A stretch of DNA of 64,000 nucleotides from the NCBI GenBank assembly GCA_036498205.1, contig DASXIC010000094.1:1-64000 (forward strand). Direction: 5' to 3'. A program made the position numbers and the translations under genes. The notes beneath the pieces are model-generated. The model had not been told where the DNA came from and made no database searches. It saw only the letters and a list, made by a program, of their open reading frames with translations. The stretch comes from AV69 sp036498205 (GTDB lineage Bacteria; Verrucomicrobiota; Verrucomicrobiia; Chthoniobacterales; UBA10450). This document shows, one piece after another, positions 52,948 to 61,807 of the stretch (position 1 is the first letter of the stretch; each line of letters starts with the position of its first letter).

Positions 52948-53595
52948 GTGGATCAGTCGGTCGAAGTGATAGCACTGCGGCAGGAATACTCCGTCCATGG
53001 ATTACGTCGCATCGACCTTGATCCCGATCCGTTCAGACAATTTGGCATTTGGTTTACAGCCGCGATAGAAACCGGCGTTCGCGATGTCAACGCCATGACT
53101 CTCGCCACGGTTTCGCCGGATGGACAGCCGACTGGCCGGGTTGTGCTATTGAAAGGCTATGGCCATGACGGATTCGTCTTTTATACGAATTACCAGAGCG
53201 AAAAGGGACAGCACATTGAGAAAAATCCTCGCGTGGGTCTCGTCATCCTGTGGAAGGAGCTGGAGCGACAGATTCGAATCGATGGGGTGGCCGAGAAAAT
53301 TCCCCGGGAAGAATCCATCCGTTATTTTCATTCACGGCCGGTTGGCAGCCAGCTGGGAGCATGGGTTTCACATCAAAGCGAGGTGATTGATGCACGCCGT
53401 GTTCTCGATGCGCGGCTTGCAGAATTGACGGAACGTTTCGCAGGTCAGGAAATTCCGCTCCCGCCCCATTGGGGCGGCTATCGAGTACGGCCCGATCGTT
53501 TCGAGTTTTGGCAGGGTCGTCCCAACCGATTGCATGACCGTTTTCGCTACACCCGCGAAGACAAATGCTGGCGTTTAGATCGCGTTGCTCCTTAG
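52948..53595 (+). CDS. pdxH: Pyridoxine/pyridoxamine 5'-phosphate oxidase
   Basis: An FMN enzyme of 215 residues that makes pyridoxal 5'-phosphate. It aligns with E. coli PdxH: DPFRQFGIWFTAAIE, VNAMTLATVSPDGQPTGRVVLLKGY, FYTNYQSEKGQ, VLFWxxLERQ-like VILWKELERQIRIDG, HSRPVGSQLGAWVSHQS, and the C-terminal FEFWQGRPNRLHDRFRYTR followed by RLAP-like RLDRVAP. The start is GTG. It shares the strand with the PLD gene. PLP is the cofactor of the desulfurase two genes upstream. Confidence 0.95.
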   Translation: MDQSVEVIALRQEYSVHGLRRIDLDPDPFRQFGIWFTAAIETGVRDVNAMTLATVSPDGQPTGRVVLLKGYGHDGFVFYTNYQSEKGQHIEKNPRVGLVILWKELERQIRIDGVAEKIPREESIRYFHSRPVGSQLGAWVSHQSEVIDARRVLDARLAELTERFAGQEIPLPPHWGGYRVRPDRFEFWQGRPNRLHDRFRYTREDKCWRLDRVAP

Positions 53596-53747
53596 AACTT
53601 AAAACCCAGCGAAAATCCCGCGGTCGCTATCGAAGGGTAAGCCGGGGGCGTACTGGCTAAAGGTAGAGTCCTTCTTTGCGTATGGTTAAGCTTGATGATT
53701 CTTTCGCCGGTTCTCTTCTTCCCGTCTCTGCAGCTCAGCGTTTTCGT
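53592..53747 (-). pseudogene. Possible C-terminal remnant of an outer-membrane protein gene
   Basis: An open reverse-strand stretch of 51 codons with no start ends with ...SIATAGFSLGFKF, which looks like the last strand of an outer-membrane beta-barrel with C-terminal Phe. Its stop shares TTAG with the pdxH stop, like other convergent genes in this window. Upstream sequence is interrupted by stops. It may be a decayed gene or chance. The rest of the 256-base gap to the next gene shows nothing. Confidence 0.25.
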
Positions 53748-53851
53748 TCATAAGGCGCGGCCTCTCTTCTTCTTAACTGTTTCGCGACGGCAGGCACCCT
53801 CGGTGTTTCGCAGGCAGCGCGAACTGCGTCCGAAATCCGAACTCTTTGTGT

Positions 53852-54328
53852 ATGATCAATCCAAGTGGTGACGAGTTTAATGAGGAGATTCCAATAGGGA
53901 CGTCGGCGGGCGTCGGCGGTGACCAGAACTTTCGCGAGAATACTCGCGGGGTCTCGGAGATGGCAGGCGATGCCTGGGAACAAACGAAGGAAAAAGCGGG
54001 CGCAGCACGCGAGCGGACCGAGATTTTTTTGCGAGAGAATCCGATCCCAACATTATTGGGGGCACTTGGCATCGGTATCGCCATCGGGCTGGCGATTCGT
54101 TATGCCTCCAATTCCGCCGACACCGAAACGAAAGTGAAGGAGTCCGCGCACGGGGCTGCGTGGAGTTTTCTTTCCCTGCCGTTTCTGTGGCCCCTGGTCA
54201 AATCAGTGAAAGAGAAAGCGGAAGATTCGGCGGATGCGGTGAAGGAAGGCGTCGATAGACTGAAAAAAGTGAAGGTGTCGCGTTACACAAAACCGATCCA
54301 TCGCCGCTGGAAATCCTGGACCAGATAA
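53852..54328 (+). CDS. Small membrane protein with amphipathic helices (YtxH-like)
   Basis: A 158-residue protein. The N-terminal half is a charged helix (AWEQTKEKAGAARERTEIFLREN), followed by one short membrane segment (IPTLLGALGIGIAIGLAIRYA), a less hydrophobic second one (FLSLPFLWPLVKSV) and a charged helix (VKEKAEDSADAVKEGVDRLKKVK). The layout resembles YtxH/ElaB/DUF883-type stress proteins that associate with ribosomes or the membrane. No exact family is named. The ATG at 53852 follows a TTG at 53846. Its TAA stop overlaps the ATG of the next small gene (TAATG). Confidence 0.7.
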   Translation: MINPSGDEFNEEIPIGTSAGVGGDQNFRENTRGVSEMAGDAWEQTKEKAGAARERTEIFLRENPIPTLLGALGIGIAIGLAIRYASNSADTETKVKESAHGAAWSFLSLPFLWPLVKSVKEKAEDSADAVKEGVDRLKKVKVSRYTKPIHRRWKSWTR

Positions 54329-54492
54329 TGGCCAACGCGCGACGCCCAAGCGAGCGCACGGCGAAAAACAAGAGCGCTGCGGAGAATGATTTGGGTGACG
54401 AGCTGCGCGCGCTAGCGCGACGCAATCCGCGGACCCGCGCGATTGACTCCGGTCCAATAAAGATTGCCAGGTCTTTGCGGATAAAACCCTAA
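54328..54492 (+). CDS. Small basic protein coupled to the YtxH-like gene (54 aa)
   Basis: A 54-residue frame, MANARRPSERTAKNKSA then LGDELRALARRNPRTRAI, whose ATG overlaps the previous stop codon as TAATG. It is rich in Arg, Lys, Ala and Asn. I do not recognise a family. The overlap suggests translational coupling and makes it more likely to be real, but it could be a short chance frame. Confidence 0.55.
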   Translation: MANARRPSERTAKNKSAAENDLGDELRALARRNPRTRAIDSGPIKIARSLRIKP

Positions 54493-54627
54493 ACCCAGCC
54501 GAAGCCTTCGCCTTAGTGACGGAGCCGGGCCGCGTTGTCCGGCCAGGATTGGTGGAAAAAGTATTTCGGCGGCTCTGTGAGTGCGCTGGGTTGAACCCGC
54601 CGCAGTTCTTGCGAAACTTGTCGCCTC

Positions 54628-56604
54628 ATGGCGACAAGCTCCTCCGCGCGTCGAGACTGGCAACATGGCGTTATCTTTCGATTTTTCGCATCGCTTAAAC
54701 TCGCCGTCATTTTGCTGGCAGTGCTCATCATCGCGAGCATTGCTGGCACGATTTACGAGTCGAGCTTCGATGCCAAAGTCGCACGTGCTTACGTTTATGG
54801 TGCGCCATGGTTTAATTTGTGGCTTGTCCTGCTGGCCGCGAATCTAACGGTCTCCGCGTTTTCCCGGTGGCCCTGGCGGAGACATCATGTGGCTTTTCTC
54901 GTGACTCACCTCGGCATTATCACTCTGCTGACCGGCTCGCTTATTGGCAGGATATGGGGAATCGAAGGCACAATCACTCTCTTCAAGGGGGAAGCGCCCA
55001 CGAACCGTCTACTGATCGACGAGCATCAGTTACGCGTGCTTGATTCCGACGGAGTTGTGAAAGGTTTTCGCGCGGAGTTCCTCCATCGCCCGCCTACACC
55101 CCAACACCAGCAGCGTCTGGCCACGCTCGCTAACGGTGAAAAATTGAGCGTAGTGGATTATGCCGACGCAATGGATGCGAAGCTAAATCCGCGCCCGGTC
55201 GCCGATGGCGGCGCGCCCGCTCTCCATTTCGTAATAAGCACGTCCCTGATGGGGCAACGTTTGGACAGTTGGCTCCTTGCGGACGAACAGGCTCAACATA
55301 CGAGCTACAGTCTTGGTCTCGCCACCATTGAAATAAAGTCCGGCAAAGCGGAAGAGGCGCCCGCGAGCGCTCGCAAAGATTCGGAGAATCCCACGACGAT
55401 GACTGGTGAAAGGGAATTGGAGGAATCGATTTTCGCCTTCAGCAAGGCGCCCGAGCAACAAATTAGTCATGTCGCCAAAGGTGGCAGCACCGGGGCGAAG
55501 GTTTCGCTTTCGCAACCGCAGAACGGAGAGAAAGGACAGCTCACAATTTCAGTCGCTGGTAAAAAGATGACGCTCGAGGTCGCGCAAACCATCGGCAAGG
55601 ATTTCACCGTGGAAGGAACGCCTTTCACGGGCCGGATAGACAACTATTGGGCGGACTTTCGTATCGAGAATGGCAAACCGGCTTCGTTGAGTGACAGCCC
55701 TAATAACCCGGCAATCGTGGTTACGATTCGTGGACGCGCCATTCCTGGCGCGGTGCCAGTGGGGCACGGAAATGAACAGAATTTATCCACTAATGGAGGC
55801 GGGGCTCCGGCGATGAATGAAGGAAATGGTACACAAAATCATCTGACGCTTTATGTCGCCAAGGACGGTGCCATTTCCTATGAGCTGAAATCGCGGAAGC
55901 TGGGGGATTCCTCCGGCGCGCTGGAGTTAAACCGGCCGCTTGCCACTGGCTGGGCTGACTGGCAGATCGTTGTCGATCAGGTATTGCCGCGGGCGGAACA
56001 ATGGATGGATTTCTCACCGGCGAAAAAGGAAAGCGGCGGTTCTCAGCTGCCCGACGGCGTGCGAGTTCGTTTGGAACAAAAGGGGGGAAGTTTCGATCAA
56101 TGGATTCCCGCCGGCTGGCAGATTACGGTGCCGACAGCGCCAAAGCCGATTGGCATTGCCTACGGTTGGAAGTCGGTCCCGCTGCCTATCGGTATCGAGC
56201 TGCTTGCCTTCGAGGTAGCGCGCAATGAAGGGAGCGACGCGCCTGCGGGATTCAAAAGCACGCTGCGCATTTCGACCGCCGATGGCGAAAGTGCAATCGG
56301 CCACTGCTCGATGAACCGTCCATTCAGTTTTCCAGGAGCATGGTGGCGCACCTGGAGCGGCCTCACCTTCAAGATCTCACAGGCGTCTTGGAATCCAGAA
56401 AACCTTGACCAAAGCACCGTCCAGATTCTGCGCGATCCAGGTTGGTCTTTGAAGTGGATCGGTTCGCTTTTAGTGGTCGCAGGGGTGTTCATGATGTTTT
56501 ACGTGAAGAAATTCCGGCGCGATTCGACAACTCGGTTAGTTAACAGCAGCGAGTCCCCCTCGCGCACCAAACAAACCCAGAAACCGCCGCTGGTCGGGGT
56601 TTAG
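54628..56604 (+). CDS. ResB-like cytochrome c biogenesis protein
   Basis: A 658-residue protein related to ResB/Ccs1 of the system II cytochrome c maturation pathway. Membrane helices lie near residues 17-40 (KLAVILLAVLIIASIAGTIYES, the characteristic ResB start), 60-75, and 88-110 (HVAFLVTHLGIITLLTGSLIGRIWGIEG). A large periplasmic domain of about 500 residues follows, and the last helix is near 612-632 (WIGSLLVVAGVFMMFYVKKF). The periplasmic part is longer than in typical ResB and includes low-complexity stretches. Its partner ResC/CcsA is not in the window. Start ATG at 54628. Confidence 0.85.
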   Translation: MATSSSARRDWQHGVIFRFFASLKLAVILLAVLIIASIAGTIYESSFDAKVARAYVYGAPWFNLWLVLLAANLTVSAFSRWPWRRHHVAFLVTHLGIITLLTGSLIGRIWGIEGTITLFKGEAPTNRLLIDEHQLRVLDSDGVVKGFRAEFLHRPPTPQHQQRLATLANGEKLSVVDYADAMDAKLNPRPVADGGAPALHFVISTSLMGQRLDSWLLADEQAQHTSYSLGLATIEIKSGKAEEAPASARKDSENPTTMTGERELEESIFAFSKAPEQQISHVAKGGSTGAKVSLSQPQNGEKGQLTISVAGKKMTLEVAQTIGKDFTVEGTPFTGRIDNYWADFRIENGKPASLSDSPNNPAIVVTIRGRAIPGAVPVGHGNEQNLSTNGGGAPAMNEGNGTQNHLTLYVAKDGAISYELKSRKLGDSSGALELNRPLATGWADWQIVVDQVLPRAEQWMDFSPAKKESGGSQLPDGVRVRLEQKGGSFDQWIPAGWQITVPTAPKPIGIAYGWKSVPLPIGIELLAFEVARNEGSDAPAGFKSTLRISTADGESAIGHCSMNRPFSFPGAWWRTWSGLTFKISQASWNPENLDQSTVQILRDPGWSLKWIGSLLVVAGVFMMFYVKKFRRDSTTRLVNSSESPSRTKQTQKPPLVGV

Positions 56605-56610
56605 TATTCT

Positions 56611-57234
56611 GTGGTGAAACTTTTCGGAACGATTTTACTCGGTATTGCTTTTTGTGGCTGCGCGTCGCATCGCCCTGGCCCGGCCTGGAATGAGGAGGCG
56701 CGGCAACAAAAGCATCAATGGGGTTATTACAGTGGACAGGTCGAGACACGCTGGGAAAACGATGGACGGACGATGACGCTCATCACCGAGCTGCGCTATA
56801 CGGATCCCGATGGGGTGGTTTGGGTGGCGCCGGCCGGGTCCGTCGTCGACGGAGCATCCATTCCGCGAGCGCTTTGGTCATTCATGGGCGGTCCATTCGA
56901 GGGGAAATACCGTAACGGCTCCGTACTGCACGATGTCTCTTACGATCAGCACACCCGGTCCTGGCAGCAATGCGATCGCATGTTTTATAACGCCATGCGT
57001 TGCAGCGGGGTCAGCGCATCGGAGGCAAAAACGATGTACTACGCGCTCTATAAATTCGGGCGGCATTGGAAAAGACCGCGCAGCTTCGCCGGAGCGATTG
57101 CGCACAGCGACAATACCGTCCCGCGCGCCATTCCGGTTAATGACGAGGAATTTGCCGCGACCAGGAGTTGGATCGAGAGCGCGAATCCTTCACTTGCTCA
57201 AATCGAAGCGCGCGCGGACTCCACGCCACAATAA
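56611..57234 (+). CDS. DUF1353 lipoprotein
   Basis: A 207-residue protein starting with GTG, six bases after the ResB-like stop. A hydrophobic segment ending in AFCGC suggests a lipobox, although Phe-Cys-Gly before the Cys is unusual. The core matches DUF1353: ELRYTDPDGVVWVAPAGSVVDGASIPRALWSFMGGPFEGKYRNGSVLHDVSYD, and later RMFYNAMRCSGVSASEAKTMYYALYKFG. The family is common in phages and bacteria and is of unknown function. It is followed by an MFS gene at 34 bases. Confidence 0.85.
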   Translation: MVKLFGTILLGIAFCGCASHRPGPAWNEEARQQKHQWGYYSGQVETRWENDGRTMTLITELRYTDPDGVVWVAPAGSVVDGASIPRALWSFMGGPFEGKYRNGSVLHDVSYDQHTRSWQQCDRMFYNAMRCSGVSASEAKTMYYALYKFGRHWKRPRSFAGAIAHSDNTVPRAIPVNDEEFAATRSWIESANPSLAQIEARADSTPQ

Positions 57235-57267
57235 CGTCTTGCGAATTTTGCCGGAACGCACATCGCC

Positions 57268-58578
57268 ATGAAGCAACGCCCGGCTGCTCTTGTTTTTATC
57301 CTTGTCACCGTCACGCTCGATATGCTGGCCGTCGGTTTAATCGTTCCGGTGTTGCCCAAGCTGATTCTGGACTTCCTCGGCGGCAACATGAAGAGCGCTG
57401 CCGATTGGAACGGGACATTCGGGACGGTTTTTGCCGCGATGCAATTTTTCTTTTCGCCGGTACTCGGAGTTCTCTCGGATCGTTTCGGTCGTCGTCCAGT
57501 GATTTTGTTGTCCAATCTCGGACTTGGCCTCGACTACATCGTCATGGCGCTTGCGCCGACAATGGGATGGCTTTTTCTCGGTCGAATTGTTTCAGGAATT
57601 ACAGCATCGAGTATTCCAACTGCAATGGCTTACATTGCTGACGTCGTCCCGAAAGAAAAACGGGCCGGCGCATTTGGCATGATCGGCGTCGCCTTTGGCG
57701 TCGGGTTTGTTCTCGGTCCCGCAGTCGGGGGACTCCTGGGCGACATTAATTCGCGTCTGCCGTTTTGGGTGGCGGCGGGGTTTAGCCTGGCCAATTGGAT
57801 GTGGGGATATTTCTTTGTTCCGGAATCTCTGCCGCGTGAGCGCCGCAAAGAGTTCACGCTTGGCCGGGCCAATCCTGTGGGGTCGCTTGTGCTGCTCAGA
57901 TCGCATCCGGAGTTGTGGAAACTCGCTACGATTCAATTTCTGGCCTACATCGCACACAATGTTTTCACCATCTGGGCGCTCTATGCCATCTATCGATATC
58001 ACTGGAAACAGAGCACGATTGGTCTTTCGCTGGCAGTGGTTGGTGTTTGCACCGCTGCCGTCTCTGGCGGATTGACCGGCCGAATGGTCAAGCGTTTTGG
58101 CGAACGCCGGACCCTTTACACAGGCCAGTTTTTTGGGGCCATTGGAATGTTTATCGCAGGTCTGGCCAGAAACGGCGCGCTTTACCTGGCTTCCATTCCG
58201 GTGATCTCAATGTGGAATATTTCGATGCCAGCCGCCCAAGGAATGATGACGCGACGGGTCAGCGAACGGGAACAGGGCGAACTACAAGGTGCAATCGGAA
58301 GTTTGCGTTCGCTCGCTTTTGTTATTGGACCGGGTTTGTTTTCCTGGACGTTCGCCTGGTTCATTGATCCGAAGCATTCATTTCATCTGCCAGGCGCGCC
58401 GTATTATCTCGCGACGGCCCTGCTCTTCGGCGCGAGTTTGCTCTCAACTAGAATCGAAAAGCCAAAACCGGTGACGGAAACGACGAACGACATTGTCGAT
58501 GTGATTCCACCCGAGGTAGTGGGATCCGGAACAGTAGTGCCGTTGAGCGATGGATTGCGCGGCGGCGGAGACGTCTAA
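57268..58578 (+). CDS. TetA-like MFS drug:proton antiporter
   Basis: A 436-residue, 12-helix MFS protein of the drug:H+ antiporter-1 group. Helix 1 carries the TetA-like TLDMLAVGLIVPVLPKLI, motif A is GVLSDRFGRRPV and motif C-like GVAFGVGFVLGPAVGG, which together define antiporters. Tetracycline or another drug may be the substrate, but this cannot be settled here. Its TAA stop shares CTAA with the TAG of the convergent gene. Confidence 0.92.
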   Translation: MKQRPAALVFILVTVTLDMLAVGLIVPVLPKLILDFLGGNMKSAADWNGTFGTVFAAMQFFFSPVLGVLSDRFGRRPVILLSNLGLGLDYIVMALAPTMGWLFLGRIVSGITASSIPTAMAYIADVVPKEKRAGAFGMIGVAFGVGFVLGPAVGGLLGDINSRLPFWVAAGFSLANWMWGYFFVPESLPRERRKEFTLGRANPVGSLVLLRSHPELWKLATIQFLAYIAHNVFTIWALYAIYRYHWKQSTIGLSLAVVGVCTAAVSGGLTGRMVKRFGERRTLYTGQFFGAIGMFIAGLARNGALYLASIPVISMWNISMPAAQGMMTRRVSEREQGELQGAIGSLRSLAFVIGPGLFSWTFAWFIDPKHSFHLPGAPYYLATALLFGASLLSTRIEKPKPVTETTNDIVDVIPPEVVGSGTVVPLSDGLRGGGDV

Positions 58579-59087
58579 CGCCCTAACCAGTCGAGACCGG
58601 CCACCAGTAAATTTTGCAAGGATAAGTTATCGTTTATCTGTACCCATCTCGGGCCCTCTCGCGGGTAACTGGAAGCGTTTAGAACGGCCGTGACATGCCC
58701 GCTGCGTTTGACGAGAAAAATTTGCGCAAGCGGGGATAGTTGATAGCCCCCGTAGGGAAGGTTAGGCCGGTACTCCGCAACAGGAATCGATTGATTTCCT
58801 CGGACGCGGTAAAAAAAGAGACGTCGCTGGGGGTCGAATTGCAGACCGGGGAAGCGAAAGTCGAATGTTTCGTCGCATCGCGGCTGGCCATCGGTGGCAT
58901 AAGGATAATTGCTGAAAGTTACACGCGCGATGAGTTGACCTGTCAATTGATCGCGATCGACCTGATGCGAGAATGCCGTGCCATAGGCAAAGGTATAGGC
59001 GTGGTCCGGACTCGTGATCTCAACTGGCTGGCCGTGTGCAGCAAGAGGCAGCCAGGCAAACAAGATGAAAGCAGCGCCAAATTTCAT
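58575..59087 (-). CDS. Secreted protein of unknown function
   Basis: A 170-residue protein with a signal peptide (MKFGAAFILFAWLPLAAHG). The mature part is rich in aromatic and polar residues and predicted beta strands (AYTFAYGTAFSHQV, RLFFYRVRGNQSIPVAEYRPNL, GHVTAVLNASSYP). I do not recognise a family. The ATG at 59087 is preferred over the longer frame to 59168. It is divergent from glpX and convergent with the MFS gene. Confidence 0.75.
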   Translation of the reverse strand: MKFGAAFILFAWLPLAAHGQPVEITSPDHAYTFAYGTAFSHQVDRDQLTGQLIARVTFSNYPYATDGQPRCDETFDFRFPGLQFDPQRRLFFYRVRGNQSIPVAEYRPNLPYGGYQLSPLAQIFLVKRSGHVTAVLNASSYPREGPRWVQINDNLSLQNLLVAGLDWLGR

Positions 59088-59228
59088 CGAAGTTATCTTC
59101 GCACGAGGAGCGAGCGGAAACAATTTTAGCCGCGGCGCAGTGCCTGATGCGGCCGGCCAAGACCGCAAATCAGTTCCACCTTCCCTACTTGTCAGTCGCG
59201 AAAGGCGCGCGGAGAATAACTGCCTTCT

Positions 59229-60293
59229 ATGCCACGGTTACCGCGCCAGAACTATCACGATATCGAGCGCATCCTGGAATTCGATTTCTTGCGGGCAACG
59301 GAAGCGGCTGCGCTTAATTCGTTAAAATGGCTCGGGCGGGGCGATAAAGAAGCAGCCGATGCCGCCGCTTCCGATGCGATCAGGGGAATGTTCGATTTGA
59401 TGAACATCTGCGGCGAGGTGGTAATCGGCGAAGGAATAAAGGATGACGCGCCCGGAATTTTCAAAGGGGAACAACTCGGGACGTGGCTGCCAGGCACGCC
59501 GCAGTTCGACATCGCGATCGATCCCATTGATGGGACCACCAACATCTCCAAGGGTGCGCCGAATTCGATTAGTTGTATCGCGGCGGCGAGTCCCGAGGAA
59601 GGGGTAAAGGTGGCTTTGCGCGACGTGCCTTCCTTTTACATGACCAAGCTTTCGTACGGGCCGCGCGTTATCCAGTATATGCAGCGACGGGGCGACAATT
59701 TGAATTTGGAAGCGCCCGTGGCGGAAACGCTTGCCATCGTTGCTCGCGCGCTCGACAAACGTGTGCAGGACGTGGTGGTGATGATGCTGGATCGGCCACG
59801 ACATAAGGAAATGGTGGAACAGATTCGGGCGGTGGGTGCCTCGCTGCGCATGATCAGCGATGGCGATATTGCCGCCGCCATGGCGCCGGCGATTCCGGAC
59901 AGCGGTGTTGATCTTTATATGGGCATTGGCGGTTCGCCCGAAGCAGTCCTGGCGGCAGCGGGAATCAAATGTCTCGGAGGCGAGATGTTGTGTAAAATGT
60001 GGCCGCGTGATGAGAAGGAAAGGCAGCGCTTAATCGAAGAAGGGTGCGAAAACGATCTGGGCCGAGTATTTTCCGCGGACGATCTGGCGAATGGCAAAAA
60101 CATTGTTTTCTGCGCCACTGGAATTAGCGATAGCGCCCTTCTCCGTGGCGTTCGGTCGCAGGGAGCAACTGCCATGACCCACTCGATTTTAATGCGGGCG
60201 AAGAGCCGGACCGTCCGTTTCATTCGCGCAACCCATGACCTTTCCCAGAAGACGATCCGCCTGCGCTCCACCAATCGCGAAGCGCGAATCTAA
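59229..60293 (+). CDS. glpX: Fructose-1,6-bisphosphatase class II (GlpX)
   Basis: A Li-sensitive phosphatase of gluconeogenesis, 354 residues. The metal-binding motifs are GEGIKDDAPG and DIAIDPIDGTTN, with GGSPEAVLAAAGIKCLGG and ISDSALLRGVR also present. Class II enzymes are unrelated to class I Fbp and in some bacteria also act on sedoheptulose bisphosphate. ATG at 59229. It stands alone, divergent from the secreted protein. Confidence 0.96.
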   Translation: MPRLPRQNYHDIERILEFDFLRATEAAALNSLKWLGRGDKEAADAAASDAIRGMFDLMNICGEVVIGEGIKDDAPGIFKGEQLGTWLPGTPQFDIAIDPIDGTTNISKGAPNSISCIAAASPEEGVKVALRDVPSFYMTKLSYGPRVIQYMQRRGDNLNLEAPVAETLAIVARALDKRVQDVVVMMLDRPRHKEMVEQIRAVGASLRMISDGDIAAAMAPAIPDSGVDLYMGIGGSPEAVLAAAGIKCLGGEMLCKMWPRDEKERQRLIEEGCENDLGRVFSADDLANGKNIVFCATGISDSALLRGVRSQGATAMTHSILMRAKSRTVRFIRATHDLSQKTIRLRSTNREARI

Positions 60294-60341
60294 TGGACAG
60301 CACAATGACGCTTTGTTGAAATCAGGAAAACTTTGCCGCTT

Positions 60342-60746
60342 ATGAGACAAGTACCGAAGACCGAACTTTCACCCGATAATGGCTGTGTGATCGACACCAA
60401 ATGGAAGGTCGGTCCACTCAGCTATCACACCTGCGCCGCAGAACCGGGCGAAGCGCATGCGAAACCGATTGAAGGAAATAACCGTCTCCCGGAGCTCGTT
60501 GTTTACGATCACGTTCTTTTCAAAGGTGCTTATGCCCGCACCAATCTTAGTTTCCATTATTTGGGGGACTTCTGGAACGATCGCATCAGCTCTCTCATCG
60601 TCGTGAGCGGGATCTGGCGTTTCTATCGGGACGAATATTATAAGGGCGATTATTGGGATCTGGGTCCGGGCTTTTACGAAAGTTTTTTTACCGAGAAGGG
60701 ACCGGATGACGTCGTCAGCTCTTTCCAAGCGATTGCTCTGACGTAG
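60342..60746 (+). CDS. Beta/gamma-crystallin-like calcium-binding protein
   Basis: A 134-residue protein with two Greek-key motifs: VVYDHVLFKGAYARTNLSFHYLGDFWNDRISSLIVVSG and IWRFYRDEYYKGDYWDLGPGFYESFF. The double-clasp calcium motif [ND][ND]xx[ST]S is seen in the first as NDRISS. Microbial beta/gamma-crystallins bind calcium and are often secreted, but no signal peptide is present here. The ATG at 60342 is preferred; a TTG at 60333 has AGGAAA closer by. It is convergent with the D-amino-acid oxidase gene. Confidence 0.75.
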   Translation: MRQVPKTELSPDNGCVIDTKWKVGPLSYHTCAAEPGEAHAKPIEGNNRLPELVVYDHVLFKGAYARTNLSFHYLGDFWNDRISSLIVVSGIWRFYRDEYYKGDYWDLGPGFYESFFTEKGPDDVVSSFQAIALT

Positions 60747-60770
60747 GCGCGACGGTTGGATTCAGCCTGG

Positions 60771-61757
60771 CTAAAGCAGGCTGGACAACCGAATTACGTC
60801 CTGGGCGCAGCCCCAGGAGAGCGTAAACCCGGAACCGCCGTGGCCATAATTGTGAATGACGGCACGGCCGTCTTGCAGTCTTTCCGATTCGACACGAACA
60901 CCTGCTTTGCGATAAGGGCGGAGACCAACGCGCGTCGCGATGACGGCTGGGGCTTGGATGTTTAAGATACGACTGCATTCTCCGACGATCGATTCCGTTT
61001 CGGCTACGATTGGCTCCCGTCTGGCACTTACCGAATTAGTCCCGCCGAAAACACAGTCATTCTCGCGAGGAATGGCGTACATCAGCGGCGGATCGTCACA
61101 GACGATTGCGCACGGCAGGTCAAGTTTTCCCACGATCGCAACCTGACCGCGATGCGGCTCTACTCCGGGATCGGGCGTCAACTCACGCGCTCCAATGCCA
61201 GCACAGTTCACGATAACTTTGAATCCGTGCGAAACGTCTTCAATTTTTTTCAGCTGAACGACTTCTATCCTTCCTCCGGCGCGGGTAAAACGTCGGCGCA
61301 GATAATCGAGGTATCGGGTAGTATCGGTCAGGGGAACACGAAGCGAGAAGCCGTTGGTGAAGGCCGAGGGAAATGCGTCAATCGGTGCGGTCACTGGTTT
61401 TGTCTCCCGGGATCTAATGAGGGGGCGGGCCCCGAGCGGCACCGCCCAGTGGGGAATCGGCATTTCGTTAGCGCGCGAAAAAGTGCGCAGTTCGATCATC
61501 GAAACGCCTGTGCTCGAATCGCGGGCCAGGTCGCGAAGTTCCTGGTAAGTAGCAAGCGCCCAAAGGACGACCTGGGCGACCGGCTCGGCATCATAGGGAA
61601 ACCAAATTGCAGCGGCGGCCGCCGAGGTGGTTTGTTCGCCCGTTTCGCTGGCAAAAATCGTGACCGGATGCTCGCGTTCAGCAAAAGCGACGGCGCAGGT
61701 CAATCCAGAAACGCCTGCTCCGATAACGGCGATAGCCGGAGGGTCGCCATTCTTCAT
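60771..61757 (-). CDS. D-amino-acid oxidase (FAD-dependent)
   Basis: A 328-residue flavoprotein of the DAO family. It has the N-terminal dinucleotide motif AVIGAGVSGLTCAVAFAE (residues 9-26), VIVNCAGIGARELT, HRGQVAIVGK, RVGLRPYR and the C-terminal GHGGSGFTLSWGCAQD FAD motif. The Tyr/Arg substrate residues of DAAO are in the expected places (Arg in GLRPYR). It oxidises D-amino acids to keto acids, releasing H2O2. No signal peptide. Convergent with the crystallin-like gene, divergent from mqnC. Confidence 0.88.
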   Translation of the reverse strand: MKNGDPPAIAVIGAGVSGLTCAVAFAEREHPVTIFASETGEQTTSAAAAAIWFPYDAEPVAQVVLWALATYQELRDLARDSSTGVSMIELRTFSRANEMPIPHWAVPLGARPLIRSRETKPVTAPIDAFPSAFTNGFSLRVPLTDTTRYLDYLRRRFTRAGGRIEVVQLKKIEDVSHGFKVIVNCAGIGARELTPDPGVEPHRGQVAIVGKLDLPCAIVCDDPPLMYAIPRENDCVFGGTNSVSARREPIVAETESIVGECSRILNIQAPAVIATRVGLRPYRKAGVRVESERLQDGRAVIHNYGHGGSGFTLSWGCAQDVIRLSSLL

Positions 61758-61807
61758 GCAAACGATCTACGTGCGATAATGGCGGCGGTCATCTAGATTG
61801 CTCAAGA

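Noticed and set aside
53686..53751. 21-residue reverse frame MNENAELQRREEENRRKNHQA
   Set aside because: Although helical and charged, it has no ribosome binding site and overlaps the possible outer-membrane remnant in another frame; too short to support.
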